In this document: positions 39,743 to 48,789 of the stretch, piece by piece | How positions within the stretch are numbered: position 1 is the first letter of the stretch | How the letters are laid out: each line of letters begins with the position of its first letter | Assembly (NCBI RefSeq): GCF_051131705.1 | Contig: NZ_CP180316.1 | Location: forward strand, 496,001-560,000 | DNA from: Arthrobacter_M sp030063245 | GTDB lineage: Bacteria; Actinomycetota; Actinomycetes; Actinomycetales; Micrococcaceae | DNA: 64,000 nt | Direction of reading: 5' to 3' | Made by a program: the position numbers and the translations under genes | The notes under the pieces: generated by a model | What the model was told of the DNA's origin: nothing | The model's input: only the letters and a program-made list of their open reading frames with translations | The model's database searches: none

Positions 39743-41071
39743 GTGAGCACAGTCATCGCCGTGGAAACCAGCGACGTCCGGTTTCCCACGTCGCGGGAGT
39801 TGGACGGCTCCGACGCCATGAACCCCGACCCGGACTACTCCGCGGCGTACCTGCGGCTTGTCACTGACAGTACGGACGGCCACGAGGGCCACGGCTTTGT
39901 CTTTACCATTGGCCGTGGCAACGATGTGGAAACGGCCGCCATTTCTGCACTGGCCCCGTACCTGCTGGGCCGCAACGTTGAGGAGTTGCTGGCCAACATG
40001 GGCACAACGTACCTGGCGTTCATCAACGACTCGCAGCTGCGCTGGCTCGGCCCGGAAAAGGGCGTCATGCACATGGCCATTGGCGCCGTCACCAACGCAC
40101 TCTGGGACCTGAAGGCCAAACGCGCCGGCCTGCCGCTGTGGCAGCTGCTGGCACAGATGAGCCCGGAGGAACTCGTCGAGCTTGTGGACTTCCGCTACCT
40201 CAGCGACGCCCTGACCCGGGACGAGGCCCTGGAGATCCTGTGCGCAGCCGAGCCGGGACGGGCGGAGCGCACGGCCGCACTGCTGGCCGAAGGCTACCCC
40301 GGATACACCACAACCCCGGGCTGGCTGGGTTACTCTGATGAGAAACTGACCCGCCTGGTCCGCGAAGCGGTGACCGACGGATTCAAGCAAGTCAAGCTCA
40401 AGGTCGGAGCCGACCTGGCGGACGACGTGCGGCGGCTGCGGACGGCGAGGGCCGTCGTCGGGCCCGACTTCAAGATTGCCGTGGACGCAAACCAGCGCTG
40501 GGACGTGCCCCAGGCCATTGAATGGATCAGCCACCTCGCCCCGTTCGACATCGCCTGGGTTGAAGAGCCCACCAGCCCCGACGACATCCTGGGTCACGCC
40601 GCCATTGCCCGCGGAATCGCACCCATCCCCGTCGCCACCGGCGAGCACGTCCAAAACCGTGTTGTCTTCAAGCAGATGCTGCAGGCGCAATCACTGCAGG
40701 TCATGCAGATTGATGCTGCCCGCGTTGGCGGCGTCAACGAAAATATTGCCAACCTGCTCCTAGCCGCCAAGTTCGGCGTCCGCGTCTGCCCTCATGCCGG
40801 CGGGGTGGGACTATGCGAGGCCGTCCAGCACTTGTCGATGTTTGACTATGTGGCGGTGTCAGGCCACAAGGAAGACAGGATGATTGAATTTGTGGACCAC
40901 GTGCACGAACACTTCATCACCCCGATCAACGTCCATGACGGCTGCTACTGGCCGCCGTCCGCCCCGGGGGCCGGCAGCGAAATGCATGCGGAGTCCATTG
41001 CCGAGTTCAGCTTCCCGCACGGCGGCTTCTGGCGTGAAGACGCCCAAAGCCAGGCCGCGCTGCAACAATGA
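39743..41071 (+). CDS. fucD: L-fuconate dehydratase
   Basis: 442-residue enolase-superfamily enzyme removing water from L-fuconate to give 2-keto-3-deoxy-L-fuconate. It opens with VRFPTSRELDGSDAMNPDPD, the hallmark N-terminus of this family (also of human ENOSF1). Active-site residues fall at Lys218/Lys220 (VKLKVG), Asp248 (VDANQRW), Glu274 (WVEEPTSP), Glu301 (ATGEHVQN) and His351 (CPHAGGVG). The numbers equal those I recall for Xanthomonas campestris FucD, so the call is specific. The start is read as the GTG at 39743 after TTAGGAG. First gene of the rightward unit fucD-mutarotase-dehydrogenase-lactonase. Confidence 0.96.
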   Translation: MSTVIAVETSDVRFPTSRELDGSDAMNPDPDYSAAYLRLVTDSTDGHEGHGFVFTIGRGNDVETAAISALAPYLLGRNVEELLANMGTTYLAFINDSQLRWLGPEKGVMHMAIGAVTNALWDLKAKRAGLPLWQLLAQMSPEELVELVDFRYLSDALTRDEALEILCAAEPGRAERTAALLAEGYPGYTTTPGWLGYSDEKLTRLVREAVTDGFKQVKLKVGADLADDVRRLRTARAVVGPDFKIAVDANQRWDVPQAIEWISHLAPFDIAWVEEPTSPDDILGHAAIARGIAPIPVATGEHVQNRVVFKQMLQAQSLQVMQIDAARVGGVNENIANLLLAAKFGVRVCPHAGGVGLCEAVQHLSMFDYVAVSGHKEDRMIEFVDHVHEHFITPINVHDGCYWPPSAPGAGSEMHAESIAEFSFPHGGFWREDAQSQAALQQ

Positions 41072-41135
41072 TCGCCGTATACTGCCGGTGTGGCCTGCCC
41101 CTGAACATTTCCCCCCCCAATGAAAGCGACCCCGC

Positions 41136-41450
41136 ATGACCGAGAAAATCGCCCTGCACACACGGCTCAAGCCTGACAAGGAGGCCGAATACGACGCCAT
41201 CCATGCGGTCATCAGCCCCGAGCTGGATGCGGCCCTGCGCGCTGCCGGCGTCACCGGTTGGAACATCTGGCGCAGCGGAAGGGACCTCTTTCACGTCGTT
41301 GAGGTGGCCGACTACCAGACCATGCGCAAAGAACTGGCCACAAACCCGGTCAACATCGCATGGCAGGCAGTCATGGCGGAGCTTTTGGAGGTTGAAGATG
41401 ACTACTCCGGGGACGACATGGGACTGACAAAGGTGTGGGAACTGCCATGA
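41136..41450 (+). CDS. L-fucose/L-rhamnose mutarotase family protein
   Basis: 104 residues of the RhaM/DUF718 ferredoxin-like family: IALHTRLKPDKEAEYDAIHA (with His near residue 8 and the D-A-I-H segment), GWNIWRSGRDLFHVVEVADY, NPVNIAWQAVMAELL and a final GLTKVWELP. These small dimeric enzymes speed the alpha/beta interconversion of 6-deoxy sugars, which would help the dehydrogenase that starts inside its stop codon (ATGA). RhaM relatives acting on fucose are found in similar oxidative clusters. Confidence 0.87.
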   Translation: MTEKIALHTRLKPDKEAEYDAIHAVISPELDAALRAAGVTGWNIWRSGRDLFHVVEVADYQTMRKELATNPVNIAWQAVMAELLEVEDDYSGDDMGLTKVWELP

Positions 41451-42415
41451 GCGTGCCCGAACTGGGCAGGCTGGGATTCGGTGCTGCCGGCATCGGGAAC
41501 CTTTACCGCGCCATGGACGACGCCGTTGCTGCCGCCACCGTGGGTGCCGGCTGGGACGCGGGCATCAGGTATTTTGACACCGCCCCCCACTATGGGCTGG
41601 GCTTGTCGGAGCGCCGCCTGGGCGCCGTCCTGTCCACCAAGCCACGGGATGAATTTGTCATCTCCACCAAGGTGGGCCGCATCCTGGAACCGGCAGCCAA
41701 CCCGGCCGGGGCCCGCGACGGCGAGGGATTTGACGTGCCTGCGGACACCACCCGCCGCTGGGACCCGTCCGAGGCCGGCATCCGGCGCAGCATTGAGCAC
41801 TCCCTGGAACGGCTGAGGCTGGACCGCATCGACATCGCCTACCTGCACGACCCCGACGTCTACGACCTCTCCGCCGGGATCAGCCAGGCACTGCCGGCAT
41901 TGGAGAAACTGCGCGACGAGGGTCTCATCGCCGCCATCGGGGTCGGTGCCAATTCCGCGGAAACCCTCGCGGCCTGCATCCGCGGGGCCGACCTTGACTT
42001 GGTCATGCTGGCAGGCCGGTACACCCTCCTGGAACAGCCAGCAACGGAGGACTTACTGCCGCTTTGCATTGAACGCGGCGTGGGGGTTGTCAACGTCGGC
42101 GTCTACAACTCCGGCCTGCTTGCCCGCACGGTAGTGCCCGACGACGCCCACTACAACTACGCCCCCGCCCCGGCCCACATTCTTCACAAGGCCCGGGCCC
42201 TGGCCGCGTGTTGCGCCGACTTTGGCGTGGAACTTCCGGCTGCAGCCCTGCAATTCGGACTCAGCCACCCGGCCGTGCGTAATGTTGTGGTCGGTGCCAC
42301 CGAGCCGGCACAAATCAGGCAGACAGCGCAACGCATGGAAGCAGACCTGCCGGCGGAACTATGGACCGAAATGGTCAGCCGCGGACTCCTCACGGAGGAC
42401 CTGGTTCATGGCTGA
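41447..42415 (+). CDS. L-fucose dehydrogenase (aldo/keto reductase)
   Basis: 322 residues. AKR tetrad residues are visible in RYFDTAPHYGLGLSERRLG (Asp, Tyr), FVISTKVGRIL (Lys) and IDIAYLHDPDVY (His). This N-terminal form (LGFGAAGIGNLYRAMDD) matches D-threo-aldose/L-fucose 1-dehydrogenases. It should oxidise L-fucose at C1 to L-fuconolactone with NAD(P). The start overlaps the mutarotase stop by 4 bp; an ATG 12 bp earlier is possible but less natural. It ends inside the lactonase gene, so all four genes are coupled. Confidence 0.9.
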   Translation: MSVPELGRLGFGAAGIGNLYRAMDDAVAAATVGAGWDAGIRYFDTAPHYGLGLSERRLGAVLSTKPRDEFVISTKVGRILEPAANPAGARDGEGFDVPADTTRRWDPSEAGIRRSIEHSLERLRLDRIDIAYLHDPDVYDLSAGISQALPALEKLRDEGLIAAIGVGANSAETLAACIRGADLDLVMLAGRYTLLEQPATEDLLPLCIERGVGVVNVGVYNSGLLARTVVPDDAHYNYAPAPAHILHKARALAACCADFGVELPAAALQFGLSHPAVRNVVVGATEPAQIRQTAQRMEADLPAELWTEMVSRGLLTEDLVHG

Positions 42416-43346
42416 GGCAGCCTTCGCCAGTACGGGCAGGCAGGGCGCCGCCACCAGGCCGGCCGCCGCTATGGCGGGCTGGGCGCGGGGGCACGGCGAC
42501 GGCGTCGAACGCCTGGACGCGCACCTCCACCTGTGGACGCTGGGGGAGGGACGGTACCCCTGGCTGGGGCCGCAGCACGGTCACCTATACCGAACGTATC
42601 CGGTGCAGGAGGCGCGTGAAACGCTGGCTGCGGCGGGTGTCCGGCGCGCCATTTTGGTGCAGGCGGACGACACCGCCGCGGACACGGAAGCCATGCTGCT
42701 AAATGCCGCCCGCCATGACTGGATTGCCGGGGTGGTCGGCTGGCTACCGTTGGAGGATGCCGCTGCCGCCGCGGCCCTGCTGGAAAAGTGGCTGGTGCAC
42801 CCCAAGTTTTGCGGTGTGCGAACCCTCGTCCATGACGACCCTCGGCCCGACGTGCTGGCACTGCCTGCGGTGCGTGAATCCTTGAGTCTGCTGGCTGCGG
42901 CCGGGATCCCCTTTGAGGTGCCGGATGCGTTCCCCCGGCATCTTGGCCAGGTTGCCGCGTTGGCCGCCGATCTGCCGGGGCTGACGGTGGTGGTGGACCA
43001 CTTGGGCAAGCCGCCGCGGGCCGGGACCGATGAAGAGTTTGCGCTGTGGGAGCTGCAGCTGCGTGCCGCGGCCGCGCTGCCCAATACTGTGGCAAAGCTG
43101 TCCGGCCTGCACTGCCCCGGCGCCGACTTGTCCGCCGCCGCGCTGGAACGGGCGTGGACCGTGGCGCTGGAAGCCTTCGGGCCAAGCAGACTCATGTACG
43201 GCGGGGACTGGCCGGTCAGCCTACTGGGCCTGCCTTATGCGAACACCCTGGAAGTGGTGGGGCAACTCATTGAGTCGCTCAGCCTGGGCGAGGCCTCCGC
43301 CATCTGGCACCGGACGGCTGAAGCAACATACGCGCCATATGTTTAG
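42408..43346 (+). CDS. L-fuconolactonase (amidohydrolase-2 family)
   Basis: 312 residues from ATG 42408, overlapping the dehydrogenase by 8 bp. After a non-conserved Ala-rich start comes RLDAHLHLW (metal His-x-His), then VPDAFPRHLG, TVVVDHLGKPP and SRLMYGGDWPVS (metal Asp), the standard blocks of COG3618 lactonases that open fucono- and rhamnonolactones. It supplies L-fuconate to FucD. Last gene of the rightward unit. Confidence 0.9.
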   Translation: MAEAAFASTGRQGAATRPAAAMAGWARGHGDGVERLDAHLHLWTLGEGRYPWLGPQHGHLYRTYPVQEARETLAAAGVRRAILVQADDTAADTEAMLLNAARHDWIAGVVGWLPLEDAAAAAALLEKWLVHPKFCGVRTLVHDDPRPDVLALPAVRESLSLLAAAGIPFEVPDAFPRHLGQVAALAADLPGLTVVVDHLGKPPRAGTDEEFALWELQLRAAAALPNTVAKLSGLHCPGADLSAAALERAWTVALEAFGPSRLMYGGDWPVSLLGLPYANTLEVVGQLIESLSLGEASAIWHRTAEATYAPYV

Positions 43347-43441
43347 GCTGCGCTCGTGTGTTCCTGTTGCCTGTGTTCGCCATGCTGGAGGGGTGCGGCG
43401 CCGACCAGCACCGGACGGCCATCCGCAGGTTCGGCCAGCAC

Positions 43442-43486
43442 GCCGGTCCTGCGGATGCCTGGGGACCCGACCGGCGCAGGACCGGC
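43442..43486. terminator. Hairpin between lactonase and regulator genes
   Basis: Perfect 12-bp inverted repeat GCCGGTCCTGCG (43442-43453) and CGCAGGACCGGC (43475-43486) in the 160-bp gap between two convergent genes. Confidence 0.7.
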
Positions 43487-43506
43487 ATTGTTAACTTCGC
43501 CTCGGT

Positions 43507-44178
43507 TTACAAGGCGTGGCGCAACCAGTGCTCAATGCCGCAGATGTGGACGGTGAGGAGGGCCTTGGCCAGTTCGCCGTCACTGCGTTCCAGGGCCTCG
43601 ATGATGGCGGCGTGCTCGGAAAGCGTCCGGTCCACGGCGTTTTCCTGTGTCAGTCCGCGCCAGATGCGCGCGCGCACCGTGCCGGTGGAGAGGGCCTCCA
43701 ACACGCTGGTCAGGTAAGAATTGTTGGCCGCAGTGGCAATGAGGCTGTGGAACACCAGGTCGTGCTCCACGAGTGACTCCACGCCGTTATCCTCGCTGAT
43801 GCCCTCCATGGTGGCGCGCATGGCGGTGATTTGTTCGGGTGTGATCCTGCCGGCGGCCATGGCTGCGGCGGCCGGTTCTAGAATGCGCCGTACTTCAAAG
43901 ATGTCTAGGATGGATTTGTCCTGGTGCAGGTCCACGATAAACGTCATGGCTTTGGTGAGCAGCTTGGGCTCCAGGCTGGTGACGTAGGTGCCGTCCCCGC
44001 GGCGCACGTCCAGCACCCGGATGATTTCCAGGGCCTTGACGGCTTCGCGCAGCGAGCTGCGGGACAGGCCCAGCTTTTCGCTCAGCTCCATTTCCGGGGG
44101 CAGCCGGTCTCCGGCGCGCAGTTCCCCGGAGATAATCATGTCCTTGATTTTGGTGATTGCTTCGTCGGTAACGGCCAT
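43507..44178 (-). CDS. FadR-subfamily GntR regulator of the fucose genes
   Basis: 223 residues. N-terminal winged helix (TKIKDMIISGELRAGDRLPP then LGLSRSSLREAVKALEI, residues about 8-50) and C-terminal all-helical FCD domain with the metal-site pattern: Asp/His in EHDLVFHSLIATAA and His in LSEHAAIIEAL and VHICGIEHWL. FCD domains usually bind a carboxylic acid, which suits L-fuconate or 2-keto-3-deoxy-L-fuconate as effector. It closes the fucose block and converges with the lactonase gene. A half-site of the fucD operator lies at 44195-44204, 17 bp before its ATG, suggesting autoregulation. Confidence 0.92.
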   Translation of the reverse strand: MAVTDEAITKIKDMIISGELRAGDRLPPEMELSEKLGLSRSSLREAVKALEIIRVLDVRRGDGTYVTSLEPKLLTKAMTFIVDLHQDKSILDIFEVRRILEPAAAAMAAGRITPEQITAMRATMEGISEDNGVESLVEHDLVFHSLIATAANNSYLTSVLEALSTGTVRARIWRGLTQENAVDRTLSEHAAIIEALERSDGELAKALLTVHICGIEHWLRHAL

Positions 44179-44204
44179 ATCTTAATTATATTGGTCGGAT
44201 GTTT

Positions 44205-44956
44205 GGAATGGCTCGTGGACAGGGGCGGCCCCAGATTTTGTGGCGGCGTTTTTATGGCGTTCAATGCCGTTCGAGCTTCGACTGCGACGGCTGTGAAAAC
44301 AAGTTCCCGCGTGAGCCGCTGTGGAGAAGGGCAGGCCGTGCGCTGAGCCTCCTACTTTGCTATCTTGCTGGCTCCAACCCGGCTGCCATGCCTGAATACG
44401 AAGAACCTGAAAGGGCGGATACCCCTTTTGTGAGGCAGTGCCCGTTGTATCTCGCGGCCTTCCACGGCGCAGGATTTGGGCAGCGCGGACACGTCAGAGT
44501 GGCGTTGGTCCTGGGGGACGTGTGGATACCGGACGGCCCCGCTGGCAAACGACGTTAAACTATCGGAGCGCCGGAGGGCTTTCTGCTCGGATCGGACCGC
44601 CATGGACGATCCGCAGTTATAGATGGCTGGTGTTGAAGTCCGATTGGAGAGTGCTGAACAAGAATTTGGATCGATTGCAGGCTGTTTCGGCGTCCGGGGC
44701 GCCTCCCCAACTTTGTCCGGTTTTGCCGTGGTGACAGTGTCACCATATTTTTCTCCGGACTGGCCTGGATTGCGTAACGGGTGAAATCGGCAGAAGACGT
44801 TGACGAATTGGGGGAGTAAGGTTGGGCCGCTTATGGCCTTCAGCGGCTCTGACCTGCGGGAATTCGCCGCAAGTCAGAACCCCTTTTTGGTGCCGGGGCG
44901 GGAATTGAAACCATGACCAAGAGACCTCCAATTCGTCCAACGTCCTGTGTCCGTTA
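44205..44956. other. About 0.75 kb without a recognisable gene
   Basis: No frame with a known domain. The only structure I see is the orphan terminator at 44848-44887. This begins the decayed right part of the island. Confidence 0.5.
44848..44887 (+). terminator. Orphan intrinsic terminator
   Basis: TCTGACCTGCGG (44848-44859) pairs with CCGCAAGTCAGA (44867-44878), one mismatch, loop GAATTCG, followed by ACCCCTTTTT. It is a classic + strand terminator, yet no + strand gene precedes it, so it probably outlived a deleted gene. Confidence 0.65.
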
Positions 44957-45160
44957 CTACGGCGAAACGGTGCCGACAGGAGTAGCCCTGGTCACCGGAA
45001 TATCTGAGACCGTTTGAACGAATCGTTTGATGCGTTGGGCGGCATCAGATCCGAACACGGCCTCGGGCGGTCCCTGTTGGCCCACGGCACCATCCTCCAT
45101 GAATACCACCCAATCGGCTACGTCCCTGGCTAGTTTCATCTCGTGGGTGACGAACCCAAA
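44957..45160 (-). pseudogene. C-terminal fragment of a polar amino-acid ABC ATPase
   Basis: The frame reads FVTHEMKLARDVADWVVFME then GAVGQQGPPEAVFGS and RIKRFVQTVSD. This is the H-loop and C-terminus of GlnQ/HisP-type ATPases. Walker A, signature and Walker B are missing, so only about the last 65 residues survive. The sequence upstream on the minus strand is unrelated. Confidence 0.75.
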
Positions 45161-45171
45161 GGAGAAATATA

Positions 45172-45321
45172 GTGTCTTGGCATAATCCCTTGCCGATTGA
45201 AACGACGTTGGAACCATGGCATGACCTGATGGATCTTCGGGGAGTCGATCCGCTCTTTCGACCAGAGCTCGAGCTCAAAGAGAATGTTGCGCGCAGGACG
45301 GACGCTCGCTCTTTGTCCTGA
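45172..45321 (+). CDS. Short orphan frame, perhaps the start of a truncated gene
   Basis: Not recognised. A 49-codon frame from GTG 45172 with AAAGGAG at ideal spacing encodes VSWHNPLPIETTLEPWHDLM and then a charged stretch with DPLFRPELELKEN. The ribosome site and non-random composition suggest the true N-terminus of a gene cut off by the junction with the aldehyde dehydrogenase fragment that follows. Confidence 0.35.
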   Translation: MSWHNPLPIETTLEPWHDLMDLRGVDPLFRPELELKENVARRTDARSLS

Positions 45322-45324
45322 GCC

Positions 45325-45891
45325 GTGGGGATGCGGACGACGGTGAAATTCCTGGAGTTGCTCGAGCCGGCCGTGAAGAACTTTCGTGTCGGGGACCCGT
45401 CGGATCCGACCATGGACATGGGCCCGCTCATTTCTGCCGGACAGCGCGAGACGGTGTCGTCCTTCGTGTACGACGGCGGCGTGCAGATGGGCGCCGACGT
45501 CGCCTTCCAAGGCATAGCTCCCCAAGGCAGCGGCTTCTGGTTCCCACCCACGGTGCTCATACCCGCAGACCCATCTGCCCGGTCCCTGCACGAAGAAATT
45601 TTCGGTCCCGTCGTCACCGTCGTGCCTTTTGAGGACGAAGCTGACGCCGTGAGCATCGCCAACGACTCCGACTTCGGGCTGTCCGGCTCGATCTGGACCT
45701 CGGATGTGGGGCGCGCGCTGCGCGTCTCACGCGGCGTCGAGGCCGGGAACCTGTCCGTTAATTCGCATTCCTCCGTCCGATACTCCACCCCTTTTGGCGG
45801 CTACAAGCAATCCGGACTCGGCCGGGAACTGGGACCGGATGCCCTCGACGCGTTCAGCGAAGTTAAGAACGTCTTCATCTCAACCCGCTAA
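45325..45891 (+). pseudogene. C-terminal third of an aldehyde dehydrogenase
   Basis: 188 codons. Recognisable ALDH blocks: NFRVGDPSDPTMDMGPLISA, GFWFPPTVLIPADPSA, EEIFGPVVTVVPFEDEADAV, FGLSGSIWTSDVGRALRVSR, FGGYKQSGLGRELGPDAL. The NAD-binding domain and catalytic Cys/Glu are missing, so it cannot be active. The 5' part begins abruptly after the orphan frame. An SDR pseudogene follows 57 bp later in the same direction, as in many alcohol/aldehyde catabolic operons. Confidence 0.88.
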
Positions 45892-45948
45892 CCCATTTCA
45901 CTGCGAACAACCCACCAGCAGTCCCTCACGCCCCAAGGAGCACCCCCC

Positions 45949-46645
45949 ATGAGTGAAAACAACGAAGCACCCTACAACGGCTTGGTCAGCAACCGGCTGC
46001 AGAACCGCAGCGTGGTGATAACTGGAGGCGCCTCGGGCATCGGCCTGGCCACGGCCAAACGCCTGGCACACGAGGGCGCCAACGTGGTCATCGCGGACAT
46101 CTGCGATGATGACACAGGGAAGGCAGCCGCCGACTCCGTTGACGGCTCCGGCCGACGACGCCTCGATCCTAGACACCGGCATCGAGGCCTGGCGCAAAGT
46201 ACAGGAAGTCAACCTCACCAGCGTCTTCTACTGCTGCAAGCATGTCATCCCCTACATGCAGGAACAGGGGAAGGGCTCGATCATCAACACTGCCTCCTTC
46301 GTTGCCGTCATGGGCGCCGCCACCTCGCAGATCTCATACTCCGCTTCCAAAGGCGGCGTGCTCTCGATGAGTCGCGAGCTCGGCGTCGAATTCGCCCGGC
46401 AGGGCATCCGCGTCAACGCGCTGTGCCCGGGACCGGTCAATACGCCCCTGCTCCTAGAGCTCTTTGCCAAGGATCCTGAGCGCGCCGCCAGACGCCTGGT
46501 CCATGTGCCGCTGGGACGTTTCGCCGAACCCGAGGAGCTGGCCGCTGCCGTGGCCTTCCTGGCCTCTGACGATTCGTCGTTCATCACTGCCAGCCAGTTC
46601 CTCGTTGATGGCGGCATTGCCGGAGCTTACGTCACCCCGCTGTAA
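45949..46645 (+). pseudogene. Short-chain dehydrogenase broken by an internal deletion
   Basis: A good start (ATG 45949 after CAAGGAGC) encodes VVITGGASGIGLATAKRLAH and VVIADICDDDTGKAAADSVDG, the NAD-binding half. At about 46140 the frame shifts. The second frame continues with IEAWRKVQEVNLTSVFYCCK, ISYSASKGGVLSMSRELGVE (catalytic Tyr/Lys), ALCPGPVNTPLL and FLVDGGIAGAYVTPL to a stop at 46645. The segment with the NNAG motif, roughly 45 residues, is missing at the junction. So an out-of-frame deletion has removed the middle; a sequencing error alone would not explain the lost residues. Confidence 0.85.
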
Positions 46646-47180
46646 CGTCAGGGAACTGAGCGAAGGCTCAACGCCTGGCCTGATTGCCGCCGTCGTCCTT
46701 GAGGTCGGCGGCGGCACCTCCGTTATCCGGCAGGGTACCGCCACGCTGAGAACAAACCCAAGCGACGATCGTCTTCCCAGCCGCGACTGGGCCAGTCGTG
46801 GGCAGACCCGGAGCGAATGGATGACGCGTATGAGGATGAATCCACAGGATCCCCTTAAAACGGGGAAAGGATCCACGTAACGTCAGTCTAAAGCAGGGGC
46901 GTGCAGGTTTGGGCTTCCCGGAAATCGGGGACATGACGTCGTGCAACGCCCGTGAAGGCGTCCGAGCTCTTATTGACCGGCGTTCTCAACATGGAAACCG
47001 GGACAGCTGGCTACGGCCACTGCTCAACTATGGGCACTACGGGCAAAGATATTGACGGACGATCTGATCGTCATGCCGCTCAGACGCTCCAAGCAGTTGG
47101 ACATGGTCAAATGTGCGGCAGGGTACGCGAGCCGGCCCCGATGTCACGATGAGATCTGATTCTGATTCTGGTGCGGTCTA
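46646..47180. other. About 0.5 kb without a recognisable gene
   Basis: Only short frames without start signals or domains. Decayed DNA. Confidence 0.5.
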
Positions 47181-47354
47181 GCCACGGGCAACGCCCATAT
47201 CGTCATGCCCCGAGCAACGCGTCGCTGACCGTCCTTGGCGCCATGGACGCACTGCTGGAGGCGGGCGTTCCGGACGGCTTGGTCAGCATCCTCCCCGGCG
47301 AAGGCGACTTCGGCGAAAAGCTCGTCTCACACCCTGGCATCGACGCCATCGGCT
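47181..47354 (+). pseudogene. Internal fragment of an aldehyde dehydrogenase
   Basis: ATGNAHIVMP in one frame is followed after a frameshift by SNASLTVLGAMDALLEAGVP, GLVSILPGEGDFGEKLV and SHPGIDAIGF. This is the NAD-binding part of an ALDH just before the FTGS loop. It is the region missing from the fragment at 45325 but lies downstream of it, so it is either a rearranged piece or a second gene. Confidence 0.75.
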
Positions 47355-47820
47355 TTATATGGAATATGCCTAGATTCCGTGGAATTTGAAGACAAATCGA
47401 GCAATGGATAGTCGATGAAATATGCCCTCCCATGAGGCGAGGTTAGGGGCTCCGATTCTGAGATTCTCCATGGTGTCTCCGCATGTGGCTTTGGGTGCTG
47501 ATAGTTGTTGCGTTCATTCTTGGTGGATTGCGCGGAATACTACGTGACTGCTTATGGCGCCCTGGTCATAGGAGTGACTTTGGAGGAGTCTTTTGGGCTG
47601 GTTGAGGGCGCCGCTGTTGCGTCGGCGGAGTATTCGGTGGCGGCCAGGTCTCGTGCTGGATGGATCTGGCCGTTGGGCTCTGACCGCCAGCCAGGAACTA
47701 CACCACTCCACGGGACGTAACCGGCGGGAATCAAATCACGTCAAAGAATCCAGCGCATCCAAGGGACTTGAACATGCCGATAATCTATTGCCGCTAGTCT
47801 CGTTCTTTCATGTCTGGCCT
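47355..47820. other. About 0.47 kb without a recognisable gene
   Basis: Nothing recognised on either strand. Confidence 0.5.
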
Positions 47821-48504
47821 TTAGGCCATCCCCATGCCGCCAATTTCTGGCCCGCGGGTGTGAGGCGGTTGGTATGCCGTCTGCCGGCTGGTGGCCCAGT
47901 CGGAGAGGATACCTTCGCAGACGAGTCGGTCTGTGAGTTGAGCCAGGCGGTAGTCGGGGTCTGCTTCAAGGGCGCGTTGGAAGCATTGGTGGGCTTTGCT
48001 GCCGTGGCCTTCCCACCACTGGATGACGCCCAGGCCGGTCAGCACGGGTACGGCGTCTGTACCGTCGGTACGCATGTAGAGCTGGAACAGTACCTCGGAG
48101 GCGCGGTCGACGCGTTGCCAGTGGGGGATTTGTTTGGTTTGACCCAGGAGTAGGTCGCGCCTACTGTCGTCGATGCCGGGGATGTCGGCGATGAGCCTGT
48201 CGCGGACCGTGATGAGTTTGAGGTCTGCGATGAGTTCGGCGGCCTCGTCGTCGGAAGGTTCGCCACCGCCGTCGAGCATCTTGTTCCACAGTTTCCTGGC
48301 TCGGGTGATGGCGGCCCGCGGATGCATGACTTCGATACTGAAACAGTGCCGCAGGACTTCGGTGCTGAGGTCCGGGCGGCCCATGACGGGGATGCGGAAA
48401 CCCGGTGATGTCTCGATGCTGGATCCGCGAAAGACGAGTTCTGCGTTGAGTTCGCTGGACAGGATCCCGTCCAGCGGATGGCTGGTCGCCGCACCGGTGC
48501 CCAA
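47821..48504 (-). pseudogene. DUF4192 protein, N-terminally truncated
   Basis: About 227 codons matching the C-terminal half of DUF4192 proteins, a family frequent in actinobacteria and their mobile elements. Blocks: HPRAAITRARKLWNKMLDGG, VRDRLIADIPG, DAVPVLTGLGVIQWWEGHGS, CFQRALEADPDYRLAQLTDR, and the end GPEIGGMGMA. The N-terminal half is absent and no clear start exists; the GTG/ATG used is internal. A second, more damaged copy lies at 56274-56560. Confidence 0.7.
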
Positions 48505-48789
48505 TGGGAGCGCCGACTACCTGACCGTGTGCAGACGGTGGGCGCCGTCAGTGCCCCTGGAGAAGTCGTTCTGCTTGTTTGACGAGGGCACGGTCGCGCG
48601 GGTCGCTTGCTGCGAGCGAGATTTTGGCTGTCTGCCGACGGGTTAGGAAGAATGCAACCGACTCGCCATAAACCCTCCAGAATCAGCGACAATCACCGCT
48701 TACATAGTACCTGTCATCGTTGCAATACGCCACCTAGAACACAGGGCAATACGAGGAATTGGCAGGTCACAGGGCGCCCCTGCACCTAC

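Noticed and set aside
28381..43346. Insertion sequences within the fucose block
   Set aside because: No transposase or terminal inverted repeats seen between the ROK gene and the lactonase; genes are tightly spaced.
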